A stretch of 14,207 bases of DNA, taken from Streptococcus oralis (GTDB lineage Bacteria; Bacillota; Bacilli; Lactobacillales; Streptococcaceae). The stretch lies in NCBI GenBank assembly GCA_937930605.1, contig CALHBZ010000236.1:1-14207 (forward strand). The letters are read 5' to 3'. Each line of letters opens with the position of its first letter. Positions within the stretch are counted from its first letter, which is position 1. A program made the position numbers and the translations under genes. Positions 1-4,896 of the stretch are shown here, piece after piece. The notes below the pieces were generated by a model. That model was not told the origin of the DNA and ran no database searches. It saw only the letters and a list, made by a program, of their open reading frames with translations.

Positions 1-356
1 TCAAGGACAAATACGAAGACACAAACAAACACTTGTTTGGTTGTGACTTCCCTAACGCTGACTACGCTAAAATCGCTGAAGCACAAGATGCTGTTGGATT
101 TACAGTAGACCGTATCGAAGACATCGACGCAGTCGTTGCAGAAGCTGTGAAACTCAACAAAGAAGGCAAGACAGTTGTCATCGATGCTCGCATCACGCAA
201 CACCGTCCGCTTCCAGTAGAAGTCCTTGAATTGGATCCAAAACTTCACTCAGAAGAAGCTATCAAGGCCTTCAAAGAAAAATACGAAGCAGAAGAACTCG
301 TACCATTCCGCCTCTTCTTGGAAGAAGAAGGATTGCAATCACGCGCAATTAAATAA
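1..356 (+). CDS. spxB: Pyruvate oxidase, C-terminal part (5' end outside the window)
   Basis: The gene is open from the first base (frame of position 3) to a TAA at 354-356, giving the last 118 residues. Pyruvate oxidase is a cytoplasmic thiamine-diphosphate and FAD enzyme that turns pyruvate, phosphate and O2 into acetyl phosphate, CO2 and H2O2. The full family protein is about 590 residues, so this is the end of the C-terminal TPP-binding domain and the tail. The recognisable parts are [36 protein letters not shown] and the acidic tail ending [18 protein letters not shown] at 33 is only an internal Leu codon, not a start. The tail differs from the pneumococcal SpxB that I remember, pointing to another Mitis-group species. 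The identification rests on family recognition of the C-terminus only; a closely related TPP enzyme such as acetolactate synthase is less likely. Confidence 0.85.
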   Translation, partial: KDKYEDTNKHLFGCDFPNADYAKIAEAQDAVGFTVDRIEDIDAVVAEAVKLNKEGKTVVIDARITQHRPLPVEVLELDPKLHSEEAIKAFKEKYEAEELVPFRLFLEEEGLQSRAIK

Positions 357-363
357 TTCCTCT

Positions 364-416
364 CGTCGAAAATCAAATTTTAAATTTGTAGACTTTATTC
401 TTTGATTTTCATAGAG
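364..416. repeat. Inverted repeat resembling the two ends of a BOX element
   Basis: GAAAATCAAA (368-377) is the exact reverse complement of TTTGATTTTC (401-410), a 10-bp dyad with a 23-nt AT-rich centre. The outer context, CTCGTCGAAAATC on the left and CTTTGATTTTCATAGAG on the right, resembles from memory the two ends of the pneumococcal BOX repeat (CTCTTCGAAAATC and CTTTGATTTTCATTGAG). The boxA/boxB/boxC body is missing, so this could be an internally deleted remnant. It lies between the pyruvate oxidase stop and its terminator. Confidence 0.45.
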
Positions 417-427
417 CGGAACTTGAA

Positions 428-452
428 AAGATCGGAGCAATCCGGTCTTTTT
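428..452 (+). terminator. Intrinsic terminator after pyruvate oxidase (copy 1 of a duplicated hairpin)
   Basis: AAGATCGGA (428-436) pairs with TCCGGTCTT (441-449) with one U-G wobble. The loop is GCAA, a stable GNRA-type tetraloop, and a run of T follows to 452. The Shine-Dalgarno of the next gene (GGAGGA, 455-460) begins two bases after the T-run, so transcription of that gene from upstream requires read-through. The hairpin and its flanks recur at 883-907. Confidence 0.85.
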
Positions 453-466
453 CTGGAGGATAACAA

Positions 467-814
467 ATGAATTTAAATCAATTAGATATTATCGTTTCGA
501 ATGTTCCCCAAGTCTGTGCTGACTTGGAACGTATTTTGGGTAAAAAGTCCGATTATGTAGACGACAGTTTTGCTCAGTTTACGATTGGCAGTCACTGTCT
601 CATGTTGTCACAAAAACATTTGATTTCTTTGGAAAACTTTCAGTCAGGAATCATTCTTCACATTGAGGTTGAGGATATAGAGCAGAACTACCAACGGTTG
701 AAAGATCTTGGGATCATAGTTTTAAACGGCCCAGCTGTAACCGATTGGGGGACAGAATCCTTGCTTGTAAAAGGCCCTGCTGGCCTAGTGATTGATTTTT
801 ATCGTATGAAATAG
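467..814 (+). CDS. Small VOC-superfamily (glyoxalase/dioxygenase fold) protein
   Basis: A 115-residue single-domain protein. The pattern LDIIVSNV..., ILHIEVEDIEQNYQRLKDLG (64-83) and LLVKGPAGLVIDFY (99-112) is typical of the beta-alpha-beta-beta-beta modules of the vicinal-oxygen-chelate superfamily, which includes glyoxalase I, fosfomycin and bleomycin resistance proteins and extradiol dioxygenases. The usual N-terminal metal-binding His in 'DH' is absent (L6-D7) and the C-terminal Glu position holds Asp (D110). H65 and E67 lie in the middle strand. Metal-dependent catalysis is therefore uncertain; it may be a binding protein. The ATG at 467 has a strong site, GGAGGA, six bases upstream. It sits alone between two copies of the same terminator. 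I see no clear promoter of its own, so it probably depends on read-through from pyruvate oxidase. The substrate cannot be told from the sequence. Confidence 0.8.
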   Translation: MNLNQLDIIVSNVPQVCADLERILGKKSDYVDDSFAQFTIGSHCLMLSQKHLISLENFQSGIILHIEVEDIEQNYQRLKDLGIIVLNGPAVTDWGTESLLVKGPAGLVIDFYRMK

Positions 815-882
815 GGCGCTTAATCATTTGAAGCTAACCATAATTATTCTTAATACAGAATGTGAGAATATGAACTATTGAA

Positions 883-907
883 AAGATTGGAGCAATCCGG
901 TCTTTTT
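883..907 (+). terminator. Intrinsic terminator after the VOC gene (copy 2 of the duplicated hairpin)
   Basis: AAGATTGGA (883-891), loop GCAA, TCCGGTCTT (896-904), then a T-run to 907. It is identical to copy 1 except for one stem base (C to T, which keeps pairing as a wobble). The identity extends outside the hairpin: GAACT before it and CTG after it, so the repeat unit is about 37-39 bases (419-455 and 872-910). Confidence 0.85.
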
Positions 908-972
908 CTGTTTCCTCTTTCTTATCACAAGATTGTGATAGTTTACATCTTCATAACAAAAGCTTCAAAGTC

Positions 973-1001
973 TTGATTGTTTTGAAAAAAGATTATAAAA
1001 T
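973..1001 (+). promoter_or_regulatory. Promoter of the SemiSWEET gene
   Basis: TTGATT (973-978), 17 bp, TAAAAT (996-1001). Predicted start is near 1008, leaving a leader of about 25 bases that holds the AAAGAGG ribosome site at 1018-1024. Confidence 0.6.
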
Positions 1002-1032
1002 ATGATTCATAAAAATGAAAGAGGTTTTGAAA

Positions 1033-1293
1033 ATGTCTGAAAAACAAATGAAAGTTTTGGGCTGGGTAGCGACCTTCATGTCTGTTATGATGTACGTGTC
1101 TTACTTCCCACAAATTATGAACAATCTGGCTGGTCAAAAAGGGAATTTTATCCAGCCCTTGGTTGCAGCCATCAACTGTAGTCTCTGGGTTTACTACGGT
1201 CTTTTCAAAAAGGAAAGAGATATTCCACTTGCAGCTGCCAATGCACCGGGTATCGTTTTTGGTCTAGTAACGGCTATCACAGCTTTGATTTAA
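1033..1293 (+). CDS. SemiSWEET-type sugar transporter (PQ-loop family)
   Basis: An 86-residue, very hydrophobic protein with three predicted membrane helices (about 8-31, 40-58, 65-86), the size of bacterial SemiSWEETs, which work as homodimers of three-helix bundles and move sugars passively across the membrane. The hallmark Pro-Gln is at P26-Q27 (YFPQIMNN) in helix 1. W52 and Asn70 (AAANAPG, helix 3) match positions that line the sugar pocket in the family. I chose the ATG at 1033 because AAAGAGG lies eight bases upstream. The in-frame ATG at 1015 would add MKEVLK but has no ribosome site and falls almost at the predicted transcript start. The gene has its own promoter and looks monocistronic. 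Substrate and direction are unknown; glucose or sucrose would be guesses from the family. Confidence 0.85.
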   Translation: MSEKQMKVLGWVATFMSVMMYVSYFPQIMNNLAGQKGNFIQPLVAAINCSLWVYYGLFKKERDIPLAAANAPGIVFGLVTAITALI

Positions 1294-1320
1294 AAAGAAA
1301 ACTGGTTTCAGTCTTTTTTT
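1294..1320 (+). terminator. Weak terminator-like hairpin after SemiSWEET
   Basis: ACTG (1301-1304), loop GTTT, CAGT (1309-1312), then C and seven or more T (1314-1320). The short stem can be extended through A-T pairs across a C-A mismatch. The A-run before it and the T-run after it fit a terminator, but the GC core is small. Confidence 0.5.
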
Positions 1321-1365
1321 GTACATAAAAATAGATTCTCAAGTAAAGAAAGTCTAATGAGAGTT

Positions 1366-1443
1366 GAGGAAAACAGCAGTTGACAACGAGCTTTCTGACT
1401 GCTGCTTTAGGGTTTCCTCCATCAAGTAAACGATTGTTTCGTT
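1366..1443 (+). other. Structured untranslated stretch upstream of manA (possible small RNA)
   Basis: There is no gene between 1294 and 1550. Two hairpins can be drawn. GAGGAAA (1366-1372) plus CAGCAGT (1374-1380) pair with ACTGCTG (1398-1404) and TTTCCTC (1413-1419), with an eight-base bulge on the 3' side. AACGA (1429-1433) pairs with TCGTT (1439-1443). A terminator follows at 1484-1510. The series of hairpins ending in a terminator could be a short non-coding RNA or a relic, but no convincing promoter is seen in front. Confidence 0.3.
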
Positions 1444-1483
1444 ACTATTTTTACAAAATCTTCTCCCTACTTTATAAGATAGG

Positions 1484-1510
1484 AAAAAGAGTTCAATTCG
1501 AACTCTTTTT
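1484..1510 (+). terminator. Terminator hairpin overlapping the manA promoter
   Basis: AAAAAGAGTTC (about 1485-1495) pairs with GAACTCTTTTT (about 1501-1511 with the T-run) around an AATTC loop, giving an 11-bp stem followed by further T. No coding gene immediately precedes it; it closes the structured stretch 1321-1483 or blocks read-through from the SemiSWEET gene. Its 5' arm covers the -35 region of the manA promoter. Confidence 0.7.
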
Positions 1511-1511
1511 T

Positions 1512-1520
1512 TGCTATAAT
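1512..1520 (+). promoter_or_regulatory. Extended -10 promoter of manA
   Basis: TGC-TATAAT: a perfect -10 (1515-1520) with the TG extension at 1512-1513. The -35 position (1492-1497, TTCAAT) is poor and lies in the terminator hairpin, so the extended -10 probably carries the promoter. Predicted start is near 1527. Confidence 0.75.
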
Positions 1521-1550
1521 GAGGGGAGAAAAATCAGACAGGAGATCGAC

Positions 1551-2495
1551 ATGTCAGAACCATTATTTTTACAATCAGTTATGCAAGAAAAAATCTGGGG
1601 TGGAACCAAGCTACGTGATGAGTTTGGCTACGACATCCCGAGTGAAAAAATCGGAGAATACTGGGCTATCTCAGCCCATCCAAATGGTGTCTCTAAAGTC
1701 GCTAATGGGCGCTTTGAGGGAACAGACCTAGCTACTTTGTATGCAGAGCACCGTGAATTGTTTGGCAACCGTCCAGAGCCTGTATTTCCACTGTTGACCA
1801 AAATACTCGATGCCAATGACTGGCTCAGCGTCCAAGTTCACCCAGACGACGCCTATGGATTAGAACATGAAGGCGAACTTGGAAAAACAGAATGCTGGTA
1901 TATCATTGCAGCGGATGAGGGATCAGAGATTATCTATGGCCACAATGCCAAGTCAAAAGAAGAACTTCGCCAGCAAATTGAAGCTAAAGACTGGGATGGT
2001 CTATTAACAAAAGTCCCTGTCAAGGCTGGAGATTTCTTCTATGTACCAAGTGGTACCATGCACGCTATCGGTGCAGGTATCTTGATTCTTGAAACGCAAC
2101 AGTCTAGTGATACAACCTACCGTGTTTATGATTTTGACCGTAAGGATGACAATGGCAACTTGCGTGAGCTTCACCTTGAAAAATCCATCGATGTCTTGAA
2201 CATTGGTGAACCAGCAAATAGCCGTCCGGTGACTATCAAGGCCGATGACCTCCGTTCAACTCTCCTTGTATCCAATGACTTCTTTGCCGTTTACAAGTGG
2301 GAAATCACTGGAAAAGTTGATTTTGAAAAGACAGCTGACTACAGCTTATTGAGTGTCTTGGCTGGTCAAGGAAAACTGATTGTAGATGGAAAAGATTATC
2401 CAATCCAAAAAGGTAGCCACTTTATCCTACCAAGTGATGTTGAAGCGTGGACCTTGGAAGGTCAAGATTTGGAATTGATTGTTAGTCATCCATAA
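1551..2495 (+). CDS. manA: Mannose-6-phosphate isomerase, class I
   Basis: A 314-residue cytoplasmic zinc enzyme that interconverts mannose 6-phosphate and fructose 6-phosphate. This feeds PTS-imported mannose into glycolysis and supplies mannose phosphates for glycans. It has a cupin fold. The zinc ligands are visible: Q95 and H97 in SVQVHPDD, E114 in GKTECWY, H171 in PSGTMHAIG. R191 in TTYRVYDFDR is the expected catalytic arginine. The length matches short Firmicutes ManA proteins. The ATG at 1551 has AGGAGA six bases upstream and comes after the promoter at 1512-1520. A longer frame reaching back to a TTG at 1380 crosses the terminator and promoter and is not real. The gene is monocistronic, ending at a bidirectional terminator shared with the convergent symporter gene. 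Confidence 0.96.
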   Translation: MSEPLFLQSVMQEKIWGGTKLRDEFGYDIPSEKIGEYWAISAHPNGVSKVANGRFEGTDLATLYAEHRELFGNRPEPVFPLLTKILDANDWLSVQVHPDDAYGLEHEGELGKTECWYIIAADEGSEIIYGHNAKSKEELRQQIEAKDWDGLLTKVPVKAGDFFYVPSGTMHAIGAGILILETQQSSDTTYRVYDFDRKDDNGNLRELHLEKSIDVLNIGEPANSRPVTIKADDLRSTLLVSNDFFAVYKWEITGKVDFEKTADYSLLSVLAGQGKLIVDGKDYPIQKGSHFILPSDVEAWTLEGQDLELIVSHP

Positions 2496-2499
2496 AAAG

Positions 2500-2532
2500 A
2501 AAGGGCCTGAGTTCACTACTCAAGTCCTTTTT
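2500..2532. terminator. Bidirectional terminator between manA and the symporter gene
   Basis: AAAGGGCCTGAGT (2500-2512), loop TCACT, ACTCAAGTCCTTT (2518-2530), then T. It is a 13-bp stem with one G-U wobble and one C-A mismatch. A-rich sequence precedes it on the plus strand (2493-2502), so it has a U-tract in both directions. It lies between the two convergent stop codons (2495 and 2535). Confidence 0.8.
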
Positions 2533-2534
2533 GA

Positions 2535-3875
2535 TTACATAAATTGGGCGATAAAGACCACGATGATGATAATTGGGATGACGAAACGAAGAAGGAAGAG
2601 CCAGACTTGGAAAAGTCCCTGTTTCCATGTTCTTTCATCAAGATGGAGTTCCTCCATGGCAAGTGCCTTCTTAAAGATGTAGCCTGTAAAGAGTGAAAGG
2701 CAGAGAGCTCCAAATGGCATGAGAAGATTGGAAACCAAGAAATCCATGGCATCAAAGAAGGTTTTACCAAAAATGTGAACTTCCGCCATGACACCGTAGG
2801 ATAGGGCTGAAGGAATTCCAAAAACAAAGGTTAAAATCCCTAAAATGGTACTCCATTTGGCACGCTTGCTGTTGTCCTGATTGGTGATATTGCCCACATT
2901 GATTTCCAGCATCACGACAGATGAAGTGACTGTCGCAAAAAGGAAGAGTAAGAGGAAAAGGATGTAGAAAATGGTTCCAAAAGGCATCTTGTCAAAGAGT
3001 TGAGGCAAAACGATAAAGAGCAGGCTTGGTCCCCCTTCAGATTGGATGTTGAAGGCTGACATGGCAGGGAAAATGGCTAGACCTGCCATGATGGATACCG
3101 AAATGTTCATGGCGACAATGGAAATCCCTGACTGGACCAGATTGGTTTTCTTGTCCAAGTAAGAAGCATAGGTCAGCATGGCTGTAACCCCTAGTGAAAG
3201 AGCAAAGAAAGATTGTCCCAGAGCATAGAGGAGACCAGCGCTAGTCAGTTTTGAAAAGTCTGGTTTGAGGAAGTAAAGAACCCCTTCCATGGCATTTGGC
3301 AAACTGAGAGAGCGCCCGATGATGACTACAAAGATGATAAATAGCAGGGGCATCATAACCTTTGAGGCTCTTTCAATCCCTTTTTGAACCCCACGTGATA
3401 CAATAAAGATATTTAATAAGATAAAGGCAGCTTGAGCCCCTAGAGCAATGGCTGGATTTGAAATGATCGATGTAAATAACTGAGCATAATCACCCGTTCC
3501 ACCAAGCTGGAACAATTTCCCAAACTCAATGCCTAGATAGACTAAAATCCATCCTCCGATAACACTGTAGAAAGATAAGAGGATAAAGAGGGCAAAGGCA
3601 CCAATCCAACCGATAAAGTTGTATTTGCTATTGTTGCCAAGTTTTCCAAAGGTTTTGATAGCGGAAACGCCAGCACTACGGCCAAGGGCAAACTCAGCCA
3701 GCAGGAGAGGGAAACCGATTAAAATAGTGGAAATGAGAAAGACCAGTAAAAAGCCTCCACCACCATTTGCAGCAGTCATGTAAGGAAACTTCCAAACGGC
3801 ACCAAGCCCGATGGCTGAGCCAGCAGATGCTAGGATAAAGCCAAGTTTCGAGCCCCATTGCGATTTTTCTGACAT
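2535..3875 (-). CDS. Sodium-dependent transporter, NSS (SLC6/LeuT) family
   Basis: A 446-residue polytopic membrane protein with 11-12 predicted helices and the N-terminal NSS signature (KLGFILASAGSAIGLG at 10-25, WKFPYMTAANGGGG at 28-41). The family imports amino acids or amines with Na+. By motif alignment to LeuT, the Na2 site is kept (G19 and I22 in helix 1; A314, T317, S318 in ATVTSS of helix 8). The Na1 side-chain ligands are not: LeuT Asn27 is A26 and Thr254 is A225. The LeuT Glu290 position (chloride site in animal relatives) is S261, four residues after N257. LeuT Arg30 is K29. ATG at 3875 has GGAG seven bases upstream. The leader carries an attenuator-like hairpin (3903-3936). The substrate is unknown. 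It converges on manA and diverges from the TipA-like regulator at 4126, but nothing shows that the regulator controls it. Confidence 0.92.
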   Translation of the reverse strand: MSEKSQWGSKLGFILASAGSAIGLGAVWKFPYMTAANGGGGFLLVFLISTILIGFPLLLAEFALGRSAGVSAIKTFGKLGNNSKYNFIGWIGAFALFILLSFYSVIGGWILVYLGIEFGKLFQLGGTGDYAQLFTSIISNPAIALGAQAAFILLNIFIVSRGVQKGIERASKVMMPLLFIIFVVIIGRSLSLPNAMEGVLYFLKPDFSKLTSAGLLYALGQSFFALSLGVTAMLTYASYLDKKTNLVQSGISIVAMNISVSIMAGLAIFPAMSAFNIQSEGGPSLLFIVLPQLFDKMPFGTIFYILFLLLFLFATVTSSVVMLEINVGNITNQDNSKRAKWSTILGILTFVFGIPSALSYGVMAEVHIFGKTFFDAMDFLVSNLLMPFGALCLSLFTGYIFKKALAMEELHLDERTWKQGLFQVWLFLLRFVIPIIIIVVFIAQFM

Positions 3876-3902
3876 AGTTAAACTCCAATTTTGTTTTTCA
3901 AA

Positions 3903-3936
3903 TAAGAAAAGGCTACTTGAGTTGTCAAATAGCCCT
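3903..3936 (-). promoter_or_regulatory. Attenuator-like terminator in the symporter leader
   Basis: Read on the minus strand, AGGGCTATTTGA pairs with TCAAGTAGCCTT around a CAAC loop: a 12-bp stem with two wobbles (plus-strand 3909-3936). It is followed at once by TTTCTT (to about 3903). It lies inside the roughly 100-nt leader, downstream of the promoter (3985-4013) and upstream of the GGAG ribosome site. An upstream hairpin GGCTC-ATAAA-GAGCC (3945-3959) is preceded by bases giving AAGGCT, which could instead pair with AGCCTT of the terminator's 3' arm and prevent it from forming. No leader peptide and no known riboswitch class is evident to me. Confidence 0.6.
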
Positions 3937-3984
3937 CTCTCAATGGCTCTTTATGAGCCTTCTGTTTGATTGATAGACTTGACT

Positions 3985-4013
3985 ATCCTACCATGTTTTC
4001 TGAAGTCTGTCAA
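3985..4013 (-). promoter_or_regulatory. Promoter of the symporter gene
   Basis: On the minus strand: TTGACA (4013-4008), 17 bp, TAGGAT (3990-3985), with a TGG extension before the -10. Predicted start is near 3978. A short dyad GATAG-N6-CTATC (3972-3987) overlaps the -10 and the start point and could be an operator. Confidence 0.75.
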
Positions 4014-4074
4014 GAAAACCATTTTCAAGTTTTCACAGTTTTCTCAAAAAGTTAAAAAATTTTCACAAAAATAC

Positions 4075-4105
4075 TTGACTCTGACCTAAGGGGAGGGGTT
4101 ATACT
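4075..4105 (+). promoter_or_regulatory. MerR-type promoter with a 19-bp spacer
   Basis: TTGACT (4075-4080) and TATACT (4100-4105) are 19 bp apart, the lengthened spacing typical of promoters that MerR proteins bind and untwist. The spacer carries an imperfect dyad, GACCT (4083-4087) against AGGGGTT (4094-4100). It lies directly in front of the MerR gene, so autoregulation is the natural reading. The start point would be near 4112, making the leader only about 14 bases, mostly the AAGGAGG ribosome site (4114-4120). Confidence 0.8.
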
Positions 4106-4125
4106 ATCATTGTAAGGAGGAAATC

Positions 4126-4866
4126 ATGTACCATATCAAAGAAGCTGCGCAGCTTTCGGGTGTCTCGGTCAAGACACTACACCACTACGACAAGATAGGA
4201 CTCTTGGTCCCCTTAAAGTCGGAAAACGGCTATCGAACATACAGTCAAGAGGATTTAGAACGCCTTCAGGTTATTCTATACTACAAATATCTAGGCTTTT
4301 CTTTAGAAAAAATAGCAGAGCTGTTAAAGGAAGAAAGGACAAATTTATTGCCCCATTTGACTAGGCAGTTGGAATATTTAACTCGAGAAAGGCAACATCT
4401 GGATACCTTGATTTCCACCTTGCAAAAAACCATTCAAGAACAAAAAGGAGAAAGAAAAATGACCATTGAGGAAAAATTCACTGGATTTAGCTATCAAGAC
4501 AATCAAAAATATCACCAAGAAGCGGTAGAGAAATATGGACAAGAAGTCATGGATCAAGCCCTAGAGCGACAAAAGGGTCGCGAAGATGAGGCTACGGCCG
4601 CCTTTAACCAAGTCTTTCAAACTTTGGCAGAAAATCTTCAAGCTGGTTTACCTGCAACAGCAGCTGAAAACCAAGAAGAAGCAGCCAAGCTCTTGCAAGC
4701 CATTCGTACTTATGGATTTGACTGCTCTATTGAAGTCTTCGGACATATCGGTAAAGGATACGTCTATAATCCAGAGTTCAAGGAAAATATTGATAAATTT
4801 GGACCTGGAACAGCCCAGTACACATCAGATGCCATTGCAGCTTACGTTCAGACAAATGCAGAATAA
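4126..4866 (+). CDS. MerR-family regulator with a TipAS ligand-binding domain (TipAL-like)
   Basis: A 246-residue protein. Residues 1-70 are a MerR winged helix-turn-helix (YHIKEAAQLSGVSVKTLHHYD, then IGLLVP and GYRTYS). Residues about 72-110 are a Gln/Glu/Arg-rich dimerisation coiled coil. Residues 112-246 are a TipAS domain ending in GYVYNPEFKENIDKFGPG..., as in Streptomyces TipA, which binds thiopeptide antibiotics. The only cysteine is C200 (YGFDCS). In TipA a cysteine binds thiostrepton covalently, but I cannot confirm that C200 is equivalent. The start is ATG 4126, with AAGGAGG five bases upstream. The 19-bp-spacer promoter in front suggests self-activation on ligand binding. A second in-frame start at 4459 with its own strong ribosome site would make the TipAS domain alone. 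No resistance gene adjoins it on the same strand; it may act elsewhere. Related BmrR and Mta-type regulators are alternatives, but the C-terminus fits TipAS best. Confidence 0.9.
   Translation: MYHIKEAAQLSGVSVKTLHHYDKIGLLVPLKSENGYRTYSQEDLERLQVILYYKYLGFSLEKIAELLKEERTNLLPHLTRQLEYLTRERQHLDTLISTLQKTIQEQKGERKMTIEEKFTGFSYQDNQKYHQEAVEKYGQEVMDQALERQKGREDEATAAFNQVFQTLAENLQAGLPATAAENQEEAAKLLQAIRTYGFDCSIEVFGHIGKGYVYNPEFKENIDKFGPGTAQYTSDAIAAYVQTNAE
4459..4866 (+). CDS. Probable internal translation product: TipAS-like ligand-binding domain alone
   Basis: ATG 4459 is in frame with the MerR gene (codon 112) and is preceded by AAAAAGGAGAAAG: GGAG at 4447-4450, eight bases before the ATG, as strong as any ribosome site in the window. 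The product would be 135 residues starting MTIEEKFTGFSY, which is just the ligand-binding domain without the helix-turn-helix or coiled coil. In Streptomyces lividans the tipA gene is known to make both TipAL (full) and TipAS (C-terminal domain, internal start), so the same arrangement here is credible. The free domain would titrate the ligand. Sequence shows the start and the site; production of the protein is inferred. Confidence 0.6.
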   Translation: MTIEEKFTGFSYQDNQKYHQEAVEKYGQEVMDQALERQKGREDEATAAFNQVFQTLAENLQAGLPATAAENQEEAAKLLQAIRTYGFDCSIEVFGHIGKGYVYNPEFKENIDKFGPGTAQYTSDAIAAYVQTNAE

Positions 4867-4896
4867 ATAGGCTAGGAATTTCCTAGCCTATTTTTT
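4865..4896. terminator. Bidirectional terminator between the MerR gene and the Nudix gene
   Basis: AAATAGGCTAGGA (4865-4877) pairs perfectly with TCCTAGCCTATTT (4881-4893) around ATT, followed by more T. It overlaps the MerR stop codon and reaches the stop codon of the convergent Nudix gene (4895-4897). Confidence 0.9.

Noticed and set aside
1015..1032. Earlier ATG for the SemiSWEET gene (adds MKEVLK).
   Set aside because: No ribosome site, and it lies almost at the predicted transcript start; ATG 1033 has AAAGAGG at ideal distance.
943..1137. A 64-codon open frame on the minus strand across the SemiSWEET start.
   Set aside because: It lies antisense to a clear membrane protein gene, has no ribosome site and resembles nothing I recognise.
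1380..1550. N-terminal extension of ManA back to a TTG.
   Set aside because: It would run through a terminator hairpin and the manA promoter, and the extra residues match no ManA; ATG 1551 gives the family length.
4011..4074. AT-rich stretch with repeated TTTTCACA-like words between the symporter and MerR promoters.
   Set aside because: The words are short, irregular and explained by base composition; no clear operator or origin pattern.
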